Assembly (NCBI RefSeq): GCF_014518425.1
Contig: NZ_JACVCU010000003.1
Span: 620,001 to 684,000 of the forward strand
From: Terrabacter sp. MAHUQ-38
GTDB lineage: Bacteria > Actinomycetota > Actinomycetes > Actinomycetales > Dermatophilaceae
DNA length: 64,000 nt
Direction of reading: 5' to 3'
A model generated the notes under the pieces. The model made no database searches. It had not been told where the DNA came from and saw nothing but the letters and a program-made list of their open reading frames with translations. This document shows positions 33,529 through 42,655 of this stretch, in pieces (position 1 is the stretch's first letter; every line of letters begins with the position of its first letter). The position numbers were made by a program, and so were the translations under genes.

Positions 33529-34532
33529 GACTGCCACACCTCCTGCGGCTGGTTCCCGACGGGTCCCAGCAGGTCGACCACCTGGCGCAGCCCCAGCGAC
33601 GGGGTGGGCGGCAGGTGGAGCTCGAACGCGCGCGCACTGCTGGCGAGCTCGTCGCACACCGCGGCCACCGGAGGGTGCACCGGACCCAACCCGGTGCCGA
33701 GCGCGGCGGTGGCGGCGAAGGTCCAGTACCGGCGGAGCTCGCCCGCAGAGTAGGTGCCCCCGACGAGCTCACGCGCCGCTGCCGCCGGCGGGATGCTGTG
33801 CATCACGGCTTCGGCCTGCTGCCCACGCCGCAGCACGATGATCGCCGTGGGCTCCACCGACTCGGCCAACCCCGACCAGATGCCCTCTCGGCGGCCGTGC
33901 GGCATCCTGCGGCCCGTTCCCTCGTCTCGTCGCGGCGGTTCGAGCACACCGTGCACGGTCCGTCCGTCGGTGACGCAGAGGTTGTCGCTGACGGGGACCC
34001 CACCGGCTGCGTCCACGGTGGCGAGCAAGGTCGACTTGCCCACCCCGCCGGGCCCCGCGAACACGAGCGCGCTGCTCCCCACGGTGGCCGCGGACGTGTG
34101 CAGTGGTACGTGTCCCCTGACACCCGCCCACCACAGCGCGGGGTACTGGAGGACCGCAGCGCGGTGCAGGAGCACGCGGCGGTCGGGCGCGGCGAGGCCG
34201 AGGAGGTGGTGTCGCCACGTGGGACGGGGGAACACGACGACCTGGAGGTGGTCGCCCTGCGGTGAGAGCTCGAGGTCGAGCCCGCTGGAGCAGGCGTCGG
34301 CCATGACCACGGTGGTCCCGTCGGACCACGCACCACGGGTGAGGGGGCGCAGTGCGGCGCGGGGACTCGGGGGCCTGCTGTCGTGACGCGCGACCCGGAC
34401 GCGCACGTCCGGGCTCGCAGCGCCGGCCCCGGCGAGCTCCTGACCGGCGCAGGCCTCTCGGGCCAGGTCAGCCCACGGACCGTAGGCGTCGACCTCGACG
34501 ACCAGCCCGGCGCTGCGCATTCGCACCTTCAT
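33525..34532 (-). CDS. HprK-like P-loop protein of the polysaccharide operon
   Basis: 335 residues. Walker A FAGPGGVGKSTLLATVDAAG (G160-T168) followed by VPVSDNLCVTDGRTVHG has the strand order of HPr kinase/phosphorylase C-terminal domains, but the HPr-specific signature is not visible. HprK-related proteins of unknown substrate occur in several actinobacterial biosynthetic loci. Many Arg and acidic patches, no membrane segment, so probably a cytosolic kinase or regulator. ATG has GGAGG ten bases upstream and overlaps the Wzz-like stop. A regulatory phosphorylation role on an assembly enzyme is only a guess. Confidence 0.65.
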   Translation of the reverse strand: MKVRMRSAGLVVEVDAYGPWADLAREACAGQELAGAGAASPDVRVRVARHDSRPPSPRAALRPLTRGAWSDGTTVVMADACSSGLDLELSPQGDHLQVVVFPRPTWRHHLLGLAAPDRRVLLHRAAVLQYPALWWAGVRGHVPLHTSAATVGSSALVFAGPGGVGKSTLLATVDAAGGVPVSDNLCVTDGRTVHGVLEPPRRDEGTGRRMPHGRREGIWSGLAESVEPTAIIVLRRGQQAEAVMHSIPPAAAARELVGGTYSAGELRRYWTFAATAALGTGLGPVHPPVAAVCDELASSARAFELHLPPTPSLGLRQVVDLLGPVGNQPQEVWQS

Positions 34533-35962
34533 CGGTGGAACACCTCCTGCTGGCTGTCGAAGTGCTGCCGGTCGCCACCGACAGGGGCATCGGTGCCGGC
34601 ACCTGCCCCGGCGGGACGACCGGACTCGACCGTGTCGGGAGACCCGGGCCCCTCCGTGGCGTCCATCCGGCGGTCGAGAGCAGGTGTGACCTGCTCGGGC
34701 GCCTCGGCCGTCGACGCGGCGGAACGGTGGCTCTTGACGGCGTCGTGATGCGGGGCCTCGGCCCGGCCACGACGCCGGAGCCAACGTGGCCACTTGTACG
34801 TCACGACCCCGACCAGGGGCCAGCCGAGTCCGTCGAGAAGAGCTGTCACCGGTTCCAGGTCGCGCGCGAGCACCTTCAAGGGCACCAGCAGCACGGCGAC
34901 CGGCCTGCCGCTGGGGTCGACCCACTGGCCGCCGAGGACCGCGCCGGGCAGCCGGTGGGGGTTCTCGATCGGATCCGGACCGAGGCGATGTGCCAACCCC
35001 CGAGCCCACGAGTCATCGGCGTGCCTCACCGGAAGCAGGAACAGGCTCTCCGCTTCGTAGCGCTGGCCGAGAAGGGCGATGCGGTCGGCGATGAGGCCCG
35101 CCGCCTCCTTGACCCTCTCGTCCGTCAGGTCGTGTCCGGAGATGTGGCCGAGGTGCGGGGTGTCGAGGGCGTACGCGATGGCCCGCGGACGGCGAAGCCG
35201 GGGGCGTATGGCCTCTCGCGCTGCGGCGAGACCCAGCCCGAGCAGGGTGCCGATGAACAACGCGAGGACGGCCTTCTGAGCGGTGTCCTTCGGCAGCGGC
35301 GCCAGCGGTTCACGCGCAGGGTCGAGGAGCACTGCCTTGGCCCGTGACAGCTCGGCCAGGTCGAGCTCGGACAGCTGCCGCTCGAACTCCGTCTGGCTGG
35401 CCATGAGCGCACTCAGCTGTGCCTGGATGGCAAGGACGTCGCCGGGTTGCGCCCGGGACAGCTTGCCCACCAAGGCCTTTCGCTGCCTGCCGATCTCGAC
35501 CAGCTTCTGGTTGACCTTGGCGCGCCCCTCCTCGACGGTCTGCTGGTCACCGAGGTTCGAGAACTGCAGCACACTCTTCGTGATCGAAGATGCGATCGCG
35601 GCTGCTCGACGCGGCTCCGTGTCGGTCACCGCGATCTCGACCACGGACGACACGCCGACACGGCGAACGGCGATGTGCTCCTCCGCGAAGGTCGCGGGGT
35701 CGACGGCCAGGTTGACGTCGTCCAGTGCCGAGCGGACGACGGAGACGCTCGTGGCGATGCCGAGCACCCGCTCGCTCGTCGCGTCGGCCTGCACGTTCGA
35801 GGCCGCGGGGTCGCGCCCCATCTGCACCCGCGCCAGGGCCTCGTAGAGGGGTGGAGTCCTGTCCCCGATGACGATCGAGCCGACCACCGGCAGCAGCATG
35901 CAGATCAGGATCAGCAGCCAGTGGCCGCGGACCACCCGATGCACCGCTTCGTCGATCGTCAT
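34529..35962 (-). CDS. Wzz-like chain-length / polysaccharide co-polymerase protein
   Basis: 477 residues. One membrane segment at about 14-32 and another at about 226-245 enclose an extracytoplasmic domain. That domain has TATV-like repeats early and a coiled-coil stretch (about 140-200, VNQKLVEIGRQRKALVGKLSRAQ). This is the Wzz/PCP topology. The C-terminal 230 residues are cytosolic; a degenerate BY-kinase-like fold is possible but no Walker A is visible, so tyrosine kinase activity is unlikely. ATG 35962 is preferred over GTG 35971. First gene of the densely overlapping run 35962-26432. Confidence 0.8.
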   Translation of the reverse strand: MTIDEAVHRVVRGHWLLILICMLLPVVGSIVIGDRTPPLYEALARVQMGRDPAASNVQADATSERVLGIATSVSVVRSALDDVNLAVDPATFAEEHIAVRRVGVSSVVEIAVTDTEPRRAAAIASSITKSVLQFSNLGDQQTVEEGRAKVNQKLVEIGRQRKALVGKLSRAQPGDVLAIQAQLSALMASQTEFERQLSELDLAELSRAKAVLLDPAREPLAPLPKDTAQKAVLALFIGTLLGLGLAAAREAIRPRLRRPRAIAYALDTPHLGHISGHDLTDERVKEAAGLIADRIALLGQRYEAESLFLLPVRHADDSWARGLAHRLGPDPIENPHRLPGAVLGGQWVDPSGRPVAVLLVPLKVLARDLEPVTALLDGLGWPLVGVVTYKWPRWLRRRGRAEAPHHDAVKSHRSAASTAEAPEQVTPALDRRMDATEGPGSPDTVESGRPAGAGAGTDAPVGGDRQHFDSQQEVFHR

Positions 35963-36044
35963 GCGTCCCACCCCCTTCTTGACCTCTTGAGCCGACGGTA
36001 GGTCGCGTCCCCGCGACGGACATCACCCGCCGGGACGACGTTGG

Positions 36045-36055
36045 AGTACGTCAAA
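36045..36055 (-). promoter_or_regulatory. TTTGACGTACT motif upstream of the Wzz operon
   Basis: About 85 bases before the Wzz-like start. The identical 11-mer is found at 46070-46080 upstream of the pseudo-receiver regulator gene. It contains TTGACG, a good -35 box, though the -10 is weak in both cases (TGATGT here). Either a shared promoter element or a site for one of the two LuxR-type regulators of the locus. Confidence 0.35.
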
Positions 36056-36133
36056 CGACTGACTCCCGCGTCCAGCCGGCGGGCGGTGGCAGGCCGCCGG
36101 CGCTCCGGTGGCGCGCTCCGGGGGCAGGCCGGC

Positions 36134-36179
36134 GGCCGGGACGACTTCACCCGGGGGGGTCGGTGGGGTCGTCCCGGCC
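36134..36179 (-). terminator. Hairpin downstream of the beta-helix gene
   Basis: GGCCGGGACGAC (36134-36145) and GTCGTCCCGGCC (36168-36179) are exact reverse complements. It lies between the end of the large secreted-protein gene and the Wzz promoter region, so it separates two transcription units. The gap 35963-36231 holds nothing else except the motif at 36045. Confidence 0.6.
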
Positions 36180-36231
36180 TGTCCCGCGGCGCCAGGCAGC
36201 GGGGGTAGGTGGCCGGCGGGGAGAGGAGGCC

Positions 36232-39200
36232 CTAGAGCCGGAGCGTCGTCGACGTGGTGTCCGAGAGGCCGGCCCCGTCGGTGACCTTGAGGGTGACCGT
36301 GTAGCGACCGCCCGTGGAGTAGCTGCAGGTCGCCTTCGATGTCGTCGTCGGCCCTACAACGGTCCCGTTGCCACAGGTGTAGGTGTACGTGAGCGCCGTG
36401 CCTTCGGGGTCGGAGGACTTCGATGCATCGAGCGTCGCCACGGTCGGCGCCTTGGTGGCCGACAGGGTCACGGTGAGACTCGCGACCGGCGCCTTGTTCG
36501 AGCCGATGACGAGCTTGATGTTCGGGCTCGACGCCTGCTGCCCCGCGTCGTCGGTGACCGTGAGCTTCGCGTTGAACGTGCCGCCCGCCGAGTAGCTGCA
36601 CGTGGCCACCGCCGAGGTCTGGGGCCCGACCTTGGTGCCGTTGCCGCAGGTGAACGTGTAGCTCAAGGGGCGACCCTCGGGGTCCGACGACGCCGAGGCG
36701 TCGAAGGTGGCCGTCGTGGGGGCGACCGCAGCCGGCGCCGACGTCATCTTCATGCTCGCCTTGGGGGCCTGGTTGGCATTTGCCGTCACCGTGGCCGTGG
36801 CCTGTGCCGTGCTGCCGCCGTCGCTCACGGTGACCGAGGCCGTGAAGGTGCCCGCGGTGGAGTACGTGCAGCTGGCGGTGCGGGCGGACTGGGGCCCGAT
36901 GGCCGCCGCCCCGTTGCCGCAGCTGAAGGTGTAGGTGAGTGCCGCTCCCTCGGGATCGGACGACCCTGTGGCGTCGAGGGCCACGACGAACGGGACCACA
37001 CCGGTCGCCGGGCTGACCGCGAGCCGGGCGGTGGGCGGCAGGTTCGCCGAGACGGTGACGGTAGCGGTGGCACTCGCGGTGGCACCCGCGTCATCGGTCA
37101 CCGTGACCGACGCCGTGAACGTCCCGGCCGAGGGGTAGGTGCAGCTCGTGCTGCCGGCCGACTGGGGCCCGATGGCCGCGGAGCCGCTGCTGCACGTGAA
37201 GGTGTAGGTCAGGCTGCGCCCCTCCGGGTCGCTCGAGCCGGTGGCGTCCAGCGTCACGGTGAGCGGGGCCTTACCGCTGGACGGCGAGGCTGTCAGGCTG
37301 GCGACCGGCGCCTGGTTGCCGGCGACGGTGACCGTCGCGGTGGCGGAGGACGTGAAGCCGTTCGCGTCCGTGACGTCGACAGAGGCCGTGAAGACGCCCA
37401 CAGCGGCATACGCACACGCCGCCGTGGCCCCCGTCTGCGGACCGACCGTTGTCCCGTTGCCGCACCGGAAGGTGTAGCCGGTGACCGGGCTGCCTCCGGG
37501 CGTCGTGCCCGCCGCCGAGAGCGTCACGGACAGGGGCGCCACGCCGCTGGCGGGGCTGGCGGAGAGCGCGGCGACCGGACCCTCGGTGGACTGGGCCGAA
37601 CCGTTGTACTCCAGGGCGCCGCGGTCACCGTAGGCCGGGCTGCCGGCTCCCGTGTCGGCGACCGCCACGACGTCCACCGGAGCGACGCCGTCGTGGTCGT
37701 CCACCGAAGCGCCCGCGATGCCGAGGTGGGCCGAGTCGACTGCAGGAGAGGTGACCTGGAGGCGGAGGTCGAAGGCCGCGGGGTCGACGAACCGCGGGTC
37801 CTCGCCGATGTCAGCCGCACCCTGCCCGCTGGCGGCACGGAACGCGTCGACGGTGTCGTACGGGGCCGAGTTCCACTCGTAGAGCGGGCCGCCCGCCGTC
37901 ATGAACACCACGTTGCGGGTGACGACGGATCCGGGGGTCGAGATCTCGTCGAGGCGGATGTCGCCGATGGTCCGGTCGCTGCCGACGGCGTTGTCGACAC
38001 TGATGTTGTTGGCCACGACGGCTCCGGAGCAGCCGCCCTCGAGGTTGATCCCGGCGGCGCTGTTGCCCACCACCGTGTTGCCGATGACGCGGTCGCCCGC
38101 CGACCTGAGGCAGTCGAGTCCGTGGTCACCGTTGTCATAGGCGAGGTTGCGCCGAACCGTCGCGTTGGTGGAGTCGGTGTAGATCTCGATGCCCGAGTCC
38201 TGGTTGGAGTAGGACGTGTTGTCCTCGACCGTCGCACCGGTCGAACCGAGGCTGAGGTCGATGCCGGCGGCCAGGCGCTGGGTCGGGTGCGCGTTGTCGT
38301 GGGCCACGTTTCCCGCCACGCTGGCTCCCGTGCTGCCCTGGATGCTGATCCCGTGGTAGCCGTTGGTGGACACCGTGTTCCCTGCGATGACGGCGCCCGA
38401 GCCGCTGGACACGCGGATGCCGATGGACCCGTTTCCGGTGCTCGTCGACCCGGACACCCGGGTTCCTGTCGAGCGGTCGGACGAGATGCCGTAGCTCGAG
38501 GCGCTCGTGACCCGGACCGACGAGACCACCATGCCGGCCGAGTCCTGGATGCTCACACCGACGCCGTTCTGGCCGACGAAGGAGAACCCGTCGACCACGA
38601 CCGAGTCCGAGCTCCACAGCTTGAACCCGTACGTCCGCGTCGAAGCCTCGATCGCGACCGAGCTGCCGGGGTTGGAGCCGCCGAGGTCGACGTAGAGGGT
38701 GGAGCCCGCGGCGTCGAAGAAGAACGAGCCGGCCGTCGTCGTCGTGGCGCTGGATGCCGCCGCGAGGCGGGCGCCGTCGCGCAGCACCTGCGTGACCGGT
38801 GAGGCGGACGTCAGGGGCGTGCGCCAGGCCGATGTAGACGTCGCGGTCCACAGGGCGGGGTTCGAGAGGTTCGTCGTGCCGATGACGCGTGCCACGCCGT
38901 TGGCGCGGAAGGTCAGGGGCGCGGTCGCCATGCCGTCGTTCGTCGGCGTGACCTGCTCCCGGTAGTCGCCCGCCTCGACGACGACGGAGTCCCCGGCGAG
39001 GGCCAGGCTCGCGGCGCGGCTGATCGTGCAGAACGGCGTCGTCGTGCCGTTGCCGGAGTCGGAGCACGAGGGCGATGCGCCGTCGACGTGGTAGGTGACC
39101 AGGGGTCGGTCGGTGAGCGCCACGGGGACCTCGCCGGTCGAGGTGAGCCCACCCGCGTCAGTGACCGTGACGGTCACGACGTGCGTACCGCTCGTGACAT

Positions 39201-40995
39201 AGTCGTGCGAGGCGATACCGGAGGCCTGCGGCCCCACGACGGTGCCGTCCCCGAAGTTGAACGTGTATGCCGTGATGCCCGCGCCGTCCACGTCGCTCGA
39301 TCCCGTCGCGTCGGCCGTGACGTGCACCGCCGGTGGGACCTGCCCGGTCGTCGTGGAGACCACGAGCGCTGCGTGCGGAGCGTTGGTCGCCGAGTCGCCC
39401 GCCTGCGGGAGCCGCTCGAGGGCGCCACGGTCCGCGTAGGCCGGCGTGCCGGCCCCACGGTCGACCACGGTCGGGTCGTCGGTGACGCTGGTGCCGACAC
39501 GGTCCACGGGCTCGAAACCTGCTGCGCCTGCGTCGGCGGAGTCGATCGCCGCGGACTGCGCCGAGAGCCGGAGGTCGCCTGCGGCTGCGTCGACGAACTG
39601 CGGGTCCTGGCCGAGCCCCGACGGCTCCTGACCGGTGCCCTGCGTGAACTCCGCCATCGTGCGGTACCGAGTGAGGCCGATGCGGATCGCCGGCACCCAG
39701 CTGCTGTTCCAGAAGAGGTCGCTGTCGGCGGAGAAGCCGGTCATCGACGTCTGCTCGACATAGAGGTCGTTCTCGCCCGTGGCCAGGCCGTTGTCGACGC
39801 CGATGTTGTTGCGCAGGGTTGCCCCGGTGCTCACGCCCTCGACGGAGAAGCCGTCCTTCCGGTTTCCGTAGGCGGTGTTCGAGATGTACCTCGTGTTGAC
39901 GGCGGCCTGGGTGTCGAAGCCGTGGTCGCCGTTGCGGTAGCTGACGTTGCGCACGACGAGCGCCCGCGCGGACCCGTTGTAGACCTGGATGCCGGAGTCC
40001 TGGTTGTCGTGCACGACGTTGCCGCGCACCACCGTGTCCGGAGATGTCGAGTTGACGTCGATACCCGCGGCCGTGTTGCTACCCGAGGGCACGACGTTGC
40101 CGAACGACTCGTTGCCCTCGATGGTGTTCCCCGAGGCGCCCTGGAGCGAGATGCCGTGGAGCCCCGACGCGCTGACCGTGCTGCCGGAGACCCGCGACCC
40201 CGTCGTCGCGGTGAGCTTGATGCCGATGGAGGCGCTCCGGCTGACCGTCAGTGACGACAGCACGACGTTCGAGCTCGTCCCCTCGACGAGCACGCCGTTG
40301 ATGCCGCTCTCGGTGCTCGAGACGTGGTCCACCGCGACGCCGCTGCTGCCGGTGATGCGCACGCCGGCGTTGTTCTGGCCACGCGTTTCGAAGCCGGAGA
40401 TCTCGATGTTCGATCTGCTCGCGACGTTGAACCCGTAGGTCTGCGCGCCAGCGACGACGGTGCTGCCGCTCGGGGACGCTCCGCCGACGTTGAGGTAGAG
40501 CACCTTGGTAGTGGCGTCGTGGAAGAAGGACCCGCTCGTCATGGCGGACTGGGAGGCTGCCAGTGTCAGGCGGGTGCCGTCGACGAACACCTGGCGGAGA
40601 GTGCTGGCGGGGGCATAGGGCGTACTCCAGACACCCCCACCGGCGTCCGTCCACGGACCCGCTGACACGTCCTTCGAGCCGAGGACGAGGACGCCGGGGC
40701 CGGTGGCCACGAAGCGGATCGGCGAGCCGGCAGCGCCGGAACCGTTGACCGTCACCTGCTCCGCGTACGTGCCGGGTCGCACGTTGACGACGTCACCGGC
40801 AGCCGTCGCTCTGGTGGCGGCCGCACTGATGGTGCAGAAGGGCGTCGTCTCGGTGCCGGTCCCCGTGTTGCTGCAGGAGACGGTGTTGTCCACCCAGTAC
40901 GCCGTCGCGGCGGCCGCGGGGCCTGCGGAGACGAGGGTGGTGCCCAGCGCGAGCGCGAACACGGCGAGGGTGCCAGTCAGGCCTCGACGGTGCAT
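36232..40995 (-). CDS. Large secreted protein with two parallel beta-helix modules and PKD domains
   Basis: 1587 residues with a signal peptide cut after AAAA near residue 31. Two homologous modules (about 32-540 and 632-1135) each open with a WVDN/HVDG...C...TTPFCTISxAA block and GTYAEQVTV/GDYREQVTP. Each continues with repeated short coils of the GNTVSxNGYHGISIQG type, which build a right-handed parallel beta-helix. A PKD domain (about 545-630) links them. Five more PKD repeats (1135-1587) follow, each with TFxCGNG...ACxY, predicting one disulfide per repeat. Beta-helices of this type (NosD/pectate-lyase/epimerase clan) cut, epimerise or bind polysaccharides. ATG 40995 has GGAGG five bases upstream. 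Probably a glycan-acting or adhesive surface protein of the polysaccharide locus; no cell-wall anchor motif is seen. Confidence 0.85.
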   Translation of the reverse strand: MHRRGLTGTLAVFALALGTTLVSAGPAAAATAYWVDNTVSCSNTGTGTETTPFCTISAAATRATAAGDVVNVRPGTYAEQVTVNGSGAAGSPIRFVATGPGVLVLGSKDVSAGPWTDAGGGVWSTPYAPASTLRQVFVDGTRLTLAASQSAMTSGSFFHDATTKVLYLNVGGASPSGSTVVAGAQTYGFNVASRSNIEISGFETRGQNNAGVRITGSSGVAVDHVSSTESGINGVLVEGTSSNVVLSSLTVSRSASIGIKLTATTGSRVSGSTVSASGLHGISLQGASGNTIEGNESFGNVVPSGSNTAAGIDVNSTSPDTVVRGNVVHDNQDSGIQVYNGSARALVVRNVSYRNGDHGFDTQAAVNTRYISNTAYGNRKDGFSVEGVSTGATLRNNIGVDNGLATGENDLYVEQTSMTGFSADSDLFWNSSWVPAIRIGLTRYRTMAEFTQGTGQEPSGLGQDPQFVDAAAGDLRLSAQSAAIDSADAGAAGFEPVDRVGTSVTDDPTVVDRGAGTPAYADRGALERLPQAGDSATNAPHAALVVSTTTGQVPPAVHVTADATGSSDVDGAGITAYTFNFGDGTVVGPQASGIASHDYVTSGTHVVTVTVTDAGGLTSTGEVPVALTDRPLVTYHVDGASPSCSDSGNGTTTPFCTISRAASLALAGDSVVVEAGDYREQVTPTNDGMATAPLTFRANGVARVIGTTNLSNPALWTATSTSAWRTPLTSASPVTQVLRDGARLAAASSATTTTAGSFFFDAAGSTLYVDLGGSNPGSSVAIEASTRTYGFKLWSSDSVVVDGFSFVGQNGVGVSIQDSAGMVVSSVRVTSASSYGISSDRSTGTRVSGSTSTGNGSIGIRVSSGSGAVIAGNTVSTNGYHGISIQGSTGASVAGNVAHDNAHPTQRLAAGIDLSLGSTGATVEDNTSYSNQDSGIEIYTDSTNATVRRNLAYDNGDHGLDCLRSAGDRVIGNTVVGNSAAGINLEGGCSGAVVANNISVDNAVGSDRTIGDIRLDEISTPGSVVTRNVVFMTAGGPLYEWNSAPYDTVDAFRAASGQGAADIGEDPRFVDPAAFDLRLQVTSPAVDSAHLGIAGASVDDHDGVAPVDVVAVADTGAGSPAYGDRGALEYNGSAQSTEGPVAALSASPASGVAPLSVTLSAAGTTPGGSPVTGYTFRCGNGTTVGPQTGATAACAYAAVGVFTASVDVTDANGFTSSATATVTVAGNQAPVASLTASPSSGKAPLTVTLDATGSSDPEGRSLTYTFTCSSGSAAIGPQSAGSTSCTYPSAGTFTASVTVTDDAGATASATATVTVSANLPPTARLAVSPATGVVPFVVALDATGSSDPEGAALTYTFSCGNGAAAIGPQSARTASCTYSTAGTFTASVTVSDGGSTAQATATVTANANQAPKASMKMTSAPAAVAPTTATFDASASSDPEGRPLSYTFTCGNGTKVGPQTSAVATCSYSAGGTFNAKLTVTDDAGQQASSPNIKLVIGSNKAPVASLTVTLSATKAPTVATLDASKSSDPEGTALTYTYTCGNGTVVGPTTTSKATCSYSTGGRYTVTLKVTDGAGLSDTTSTTLRL

Positions 40996-41071
40996 GGGGT
41001 CCTCCATCTGGTGCCGCACTCGGACGAGTTCGCGACGGTCGGTCTTGTGGTTGTTGTCGGGTGAAGGAGTC

Positions 41072-41102
41072 GAGGTCCGACGGCACGACGCCGTCCGACC
41101 TC
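41072..41102 (-). terminator. Hairpin between RtcB-like and beta-helix genes
   Basis: GAGGTCCGACGGC and GCCGTCCGACCTC pair over 13 bp with one mismatch and a five-base loop, just after the RtcB-like stop. May end that transcript or attenuate it, so the secreted protein may have its own promoter in 40996-41070. Confidence 0.5.
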
Positions 41103-41112
41103 GGCGTCCGGG

Positions 41113-42573
41113 TCAGTGCAGGACGGCGAACGGGCGCATCCGCGCCACGGGGCGCACGATGCGGTGGTCGGACAGGACGCTCATGGCGGCGTTGACGCCG
41201 TTGTCGTCGAGGTGATGGGCCTGGGTCGGGGCCTCGTCGGTGTAACGGAAGCGGAGGGTGTGACGGCCCGACGGGTCCAGGACGGAACGGCCGTCCTTCT
41301 CGAACTGGTCGATGACCGTGCCTGCGCCGTGGCACGCCGAGTGCAGGCTGTCGGCGCTGCGGTCGCCGGCGACGGCGAGGTACGAGGACGTGCGGTGGGT
41401 TCCGGGGAGGAGCACGGCCTGCCCGGTGCGTGCGAACACGGTGCCCTCGGGCATCTGGCTGGCGGGGAAGGCCCGGCACGAGTTGTGCCGGTGCACGACC
41501 GCCCGTCGGCCGTCGACCTGCTCCTCGTAGATGGAGTTGTGCGGCGAGTCCACGACGAGACGTCCCGTCTCGCCGCCGAAGACCCGCTGGGCGATGGAGC
41601 GCAGCGCTCCGTACGTCGCGAGCCGGAACGCATACCCGTAGTTCATCGCCGCGGCGTTCGCGAGCATGAGCCGTTGGCCCTCGTCGCTGTCGAGCTCGAC
41701 CGGCGCGCACCCCTTGGCGAAGTACAGCCGCATCCTCTCCCGCATCTGGGCCGCGGACCGCGAGGTGGCGAGGTGGAACAGCGGCTTCTGCACGGCCATG
41801 GCGGCCCGCATGACGCGTGCCGTGTCACGCCGGCGCTGGAAGAGGTGGCCGATCTCCCCCGTGAGCACACCCCCACCGGCGTGGTACTGCAGCGTCACCT
41901 GGCCCTCGCGCACCCCGAGCAGCTCGGCCATCTCGGGATCGAGGATCTCCTCGACCTCCTGCAGCTCGACGAAGTGGTTCGACGGGCCGATGGTGCCGAA
42001 CCGGAGCCGCGCCAGCTGCCAGGTCAGCGCGGGCATCTCACGGCGCAGCCGGGTGCCGCCGCCCCACTGCTCGAGGTCGACGCGGCCACCCTCCTCGATC
42101 CGTTCCAGCTCGCGCGAGTCGACGCCCCACCGCTCGGCGGCGAACATGGCGCCGTCGACCGCGGACGCCACGACCTCGTCGCGCGTGAGCTCGCGACCCC
42201 CTCTTGTCGGGTAGGGGTAGCGCTCCTTGACCGCGCGGTAGAACTCGCCGATCGCGCGCTCTGCGGGTCGGTCGCAGTCGAGGGCGATGAGCGCCATCCC
42301 GCAGTTCACGGACGAGCTCGTGAAGGTGGGGCGGATCGTGCCAACAGTCGCGACGGCAATGCTCGACGGCATCTCCATCGCACGCTTGTGATGGAAGTCC
42401 GGCAGGACCACCGGTGGTGCTGCGAGGTCGAGCCCGACCGCCCCCAGCTCGAGCCGCCGGAGCACGGCCTCGTCGGCGGCCATGCCCGGCCCGTCGAAGA
42501 CACGTGCGGTCGGCGTGGCAGCGGCATCCGGGTGTACGCCCTCGCCGCGTGCGCTGATGACGGTCAGGTCCAC
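41113..42573 (-). CDS. Divergent RtcB-family protein in a polysaccharide locus
   Basis: 486 residues. RtcB enzymes join RNA 2',3'-cyclic phosphate and 5'-OH ends using Mn2+ and GTP. Family blocks visible: LPDFHH (57-62), NCGMALI (C91), GTIGPSNHFVE (N199, H200, E203), YHAGGG (H231), VVHRHNSCRAFP (H361), LPGTHRTSSY, and SACHGAG (H415, the guanylylated His position). Departures: the usual DIGCGM reads SVNCGM, so the metal-binding Asp is Ser88; HRKGAT reads HRHNSC; and the terminal Lys-Gly is replaced by a C-terminal His486. No tRNA-repair partner such as archease or RtcA is nearby; neighbours are CapD-like and beta-helix genes. GTG start with AGAGGA about six bases upstream. Active RNA ligase, altered substrate, or non-catalytic role are all open. 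Confidence 0.85.
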   Translation of the reverse strand: MDLTVISARGEGVHPDAAATPTARVFDGPGMAADEAVLRRLELGAVGLDLAAPPVVLPDFHHKRAMEMPSSIAVATVGTIRPTFTSSSVNCGMALIALDCDRPAERAIGEFYRAVKERYPYPTRGGRELTRDEVVASAVDGAMFAAERWGVDSRELERIEEGGRVDLEQWGGGTRLRREMPALTWQLARLRFGTIGPSNHFVELQEVEEILDPEMAELLGVREGQVTLQYHAGGGVLTGEIGHLFQRRRDTARVMRAAMAVQKPLFHLATSRSAAQMRERMRLYFAKGCAPVELDSDEGQRLMLANAAAMNYGYAFRLATYGALRSIAQRVFGGETGRLVVDSPHNSIYEEQVDGRRAVVHRHNSCRAFPASQMPEGTVFARTGQAVLLPGTHRTSSYLAVAGDRSADSLHSACHGAGTVIDQFEKDGRSVLDPSGRHTLRFRYTDEAPTQAHHLDDNGVNAAMSVLSDHRIVRPVARMRPFAVLH

Positions 42574-42655
42574 GGTGTGTCCTCTTTCCTCGTCTGGCTT
42601 GGTCGTGCGGTGATGGTGGTCCGGTGTGGTCGTGCGGTGTCGGCCGCGGTGTCGG

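Noticed and set aside
36163-38802. Plus-strand open frame of 879 codons
   Set aside because: Antisense shadow of the beta-helix/PKD gene; Arg/Gly-rich composition with no domain, and the minus-strand frame has signal peptide, repeats and conserved Cys.
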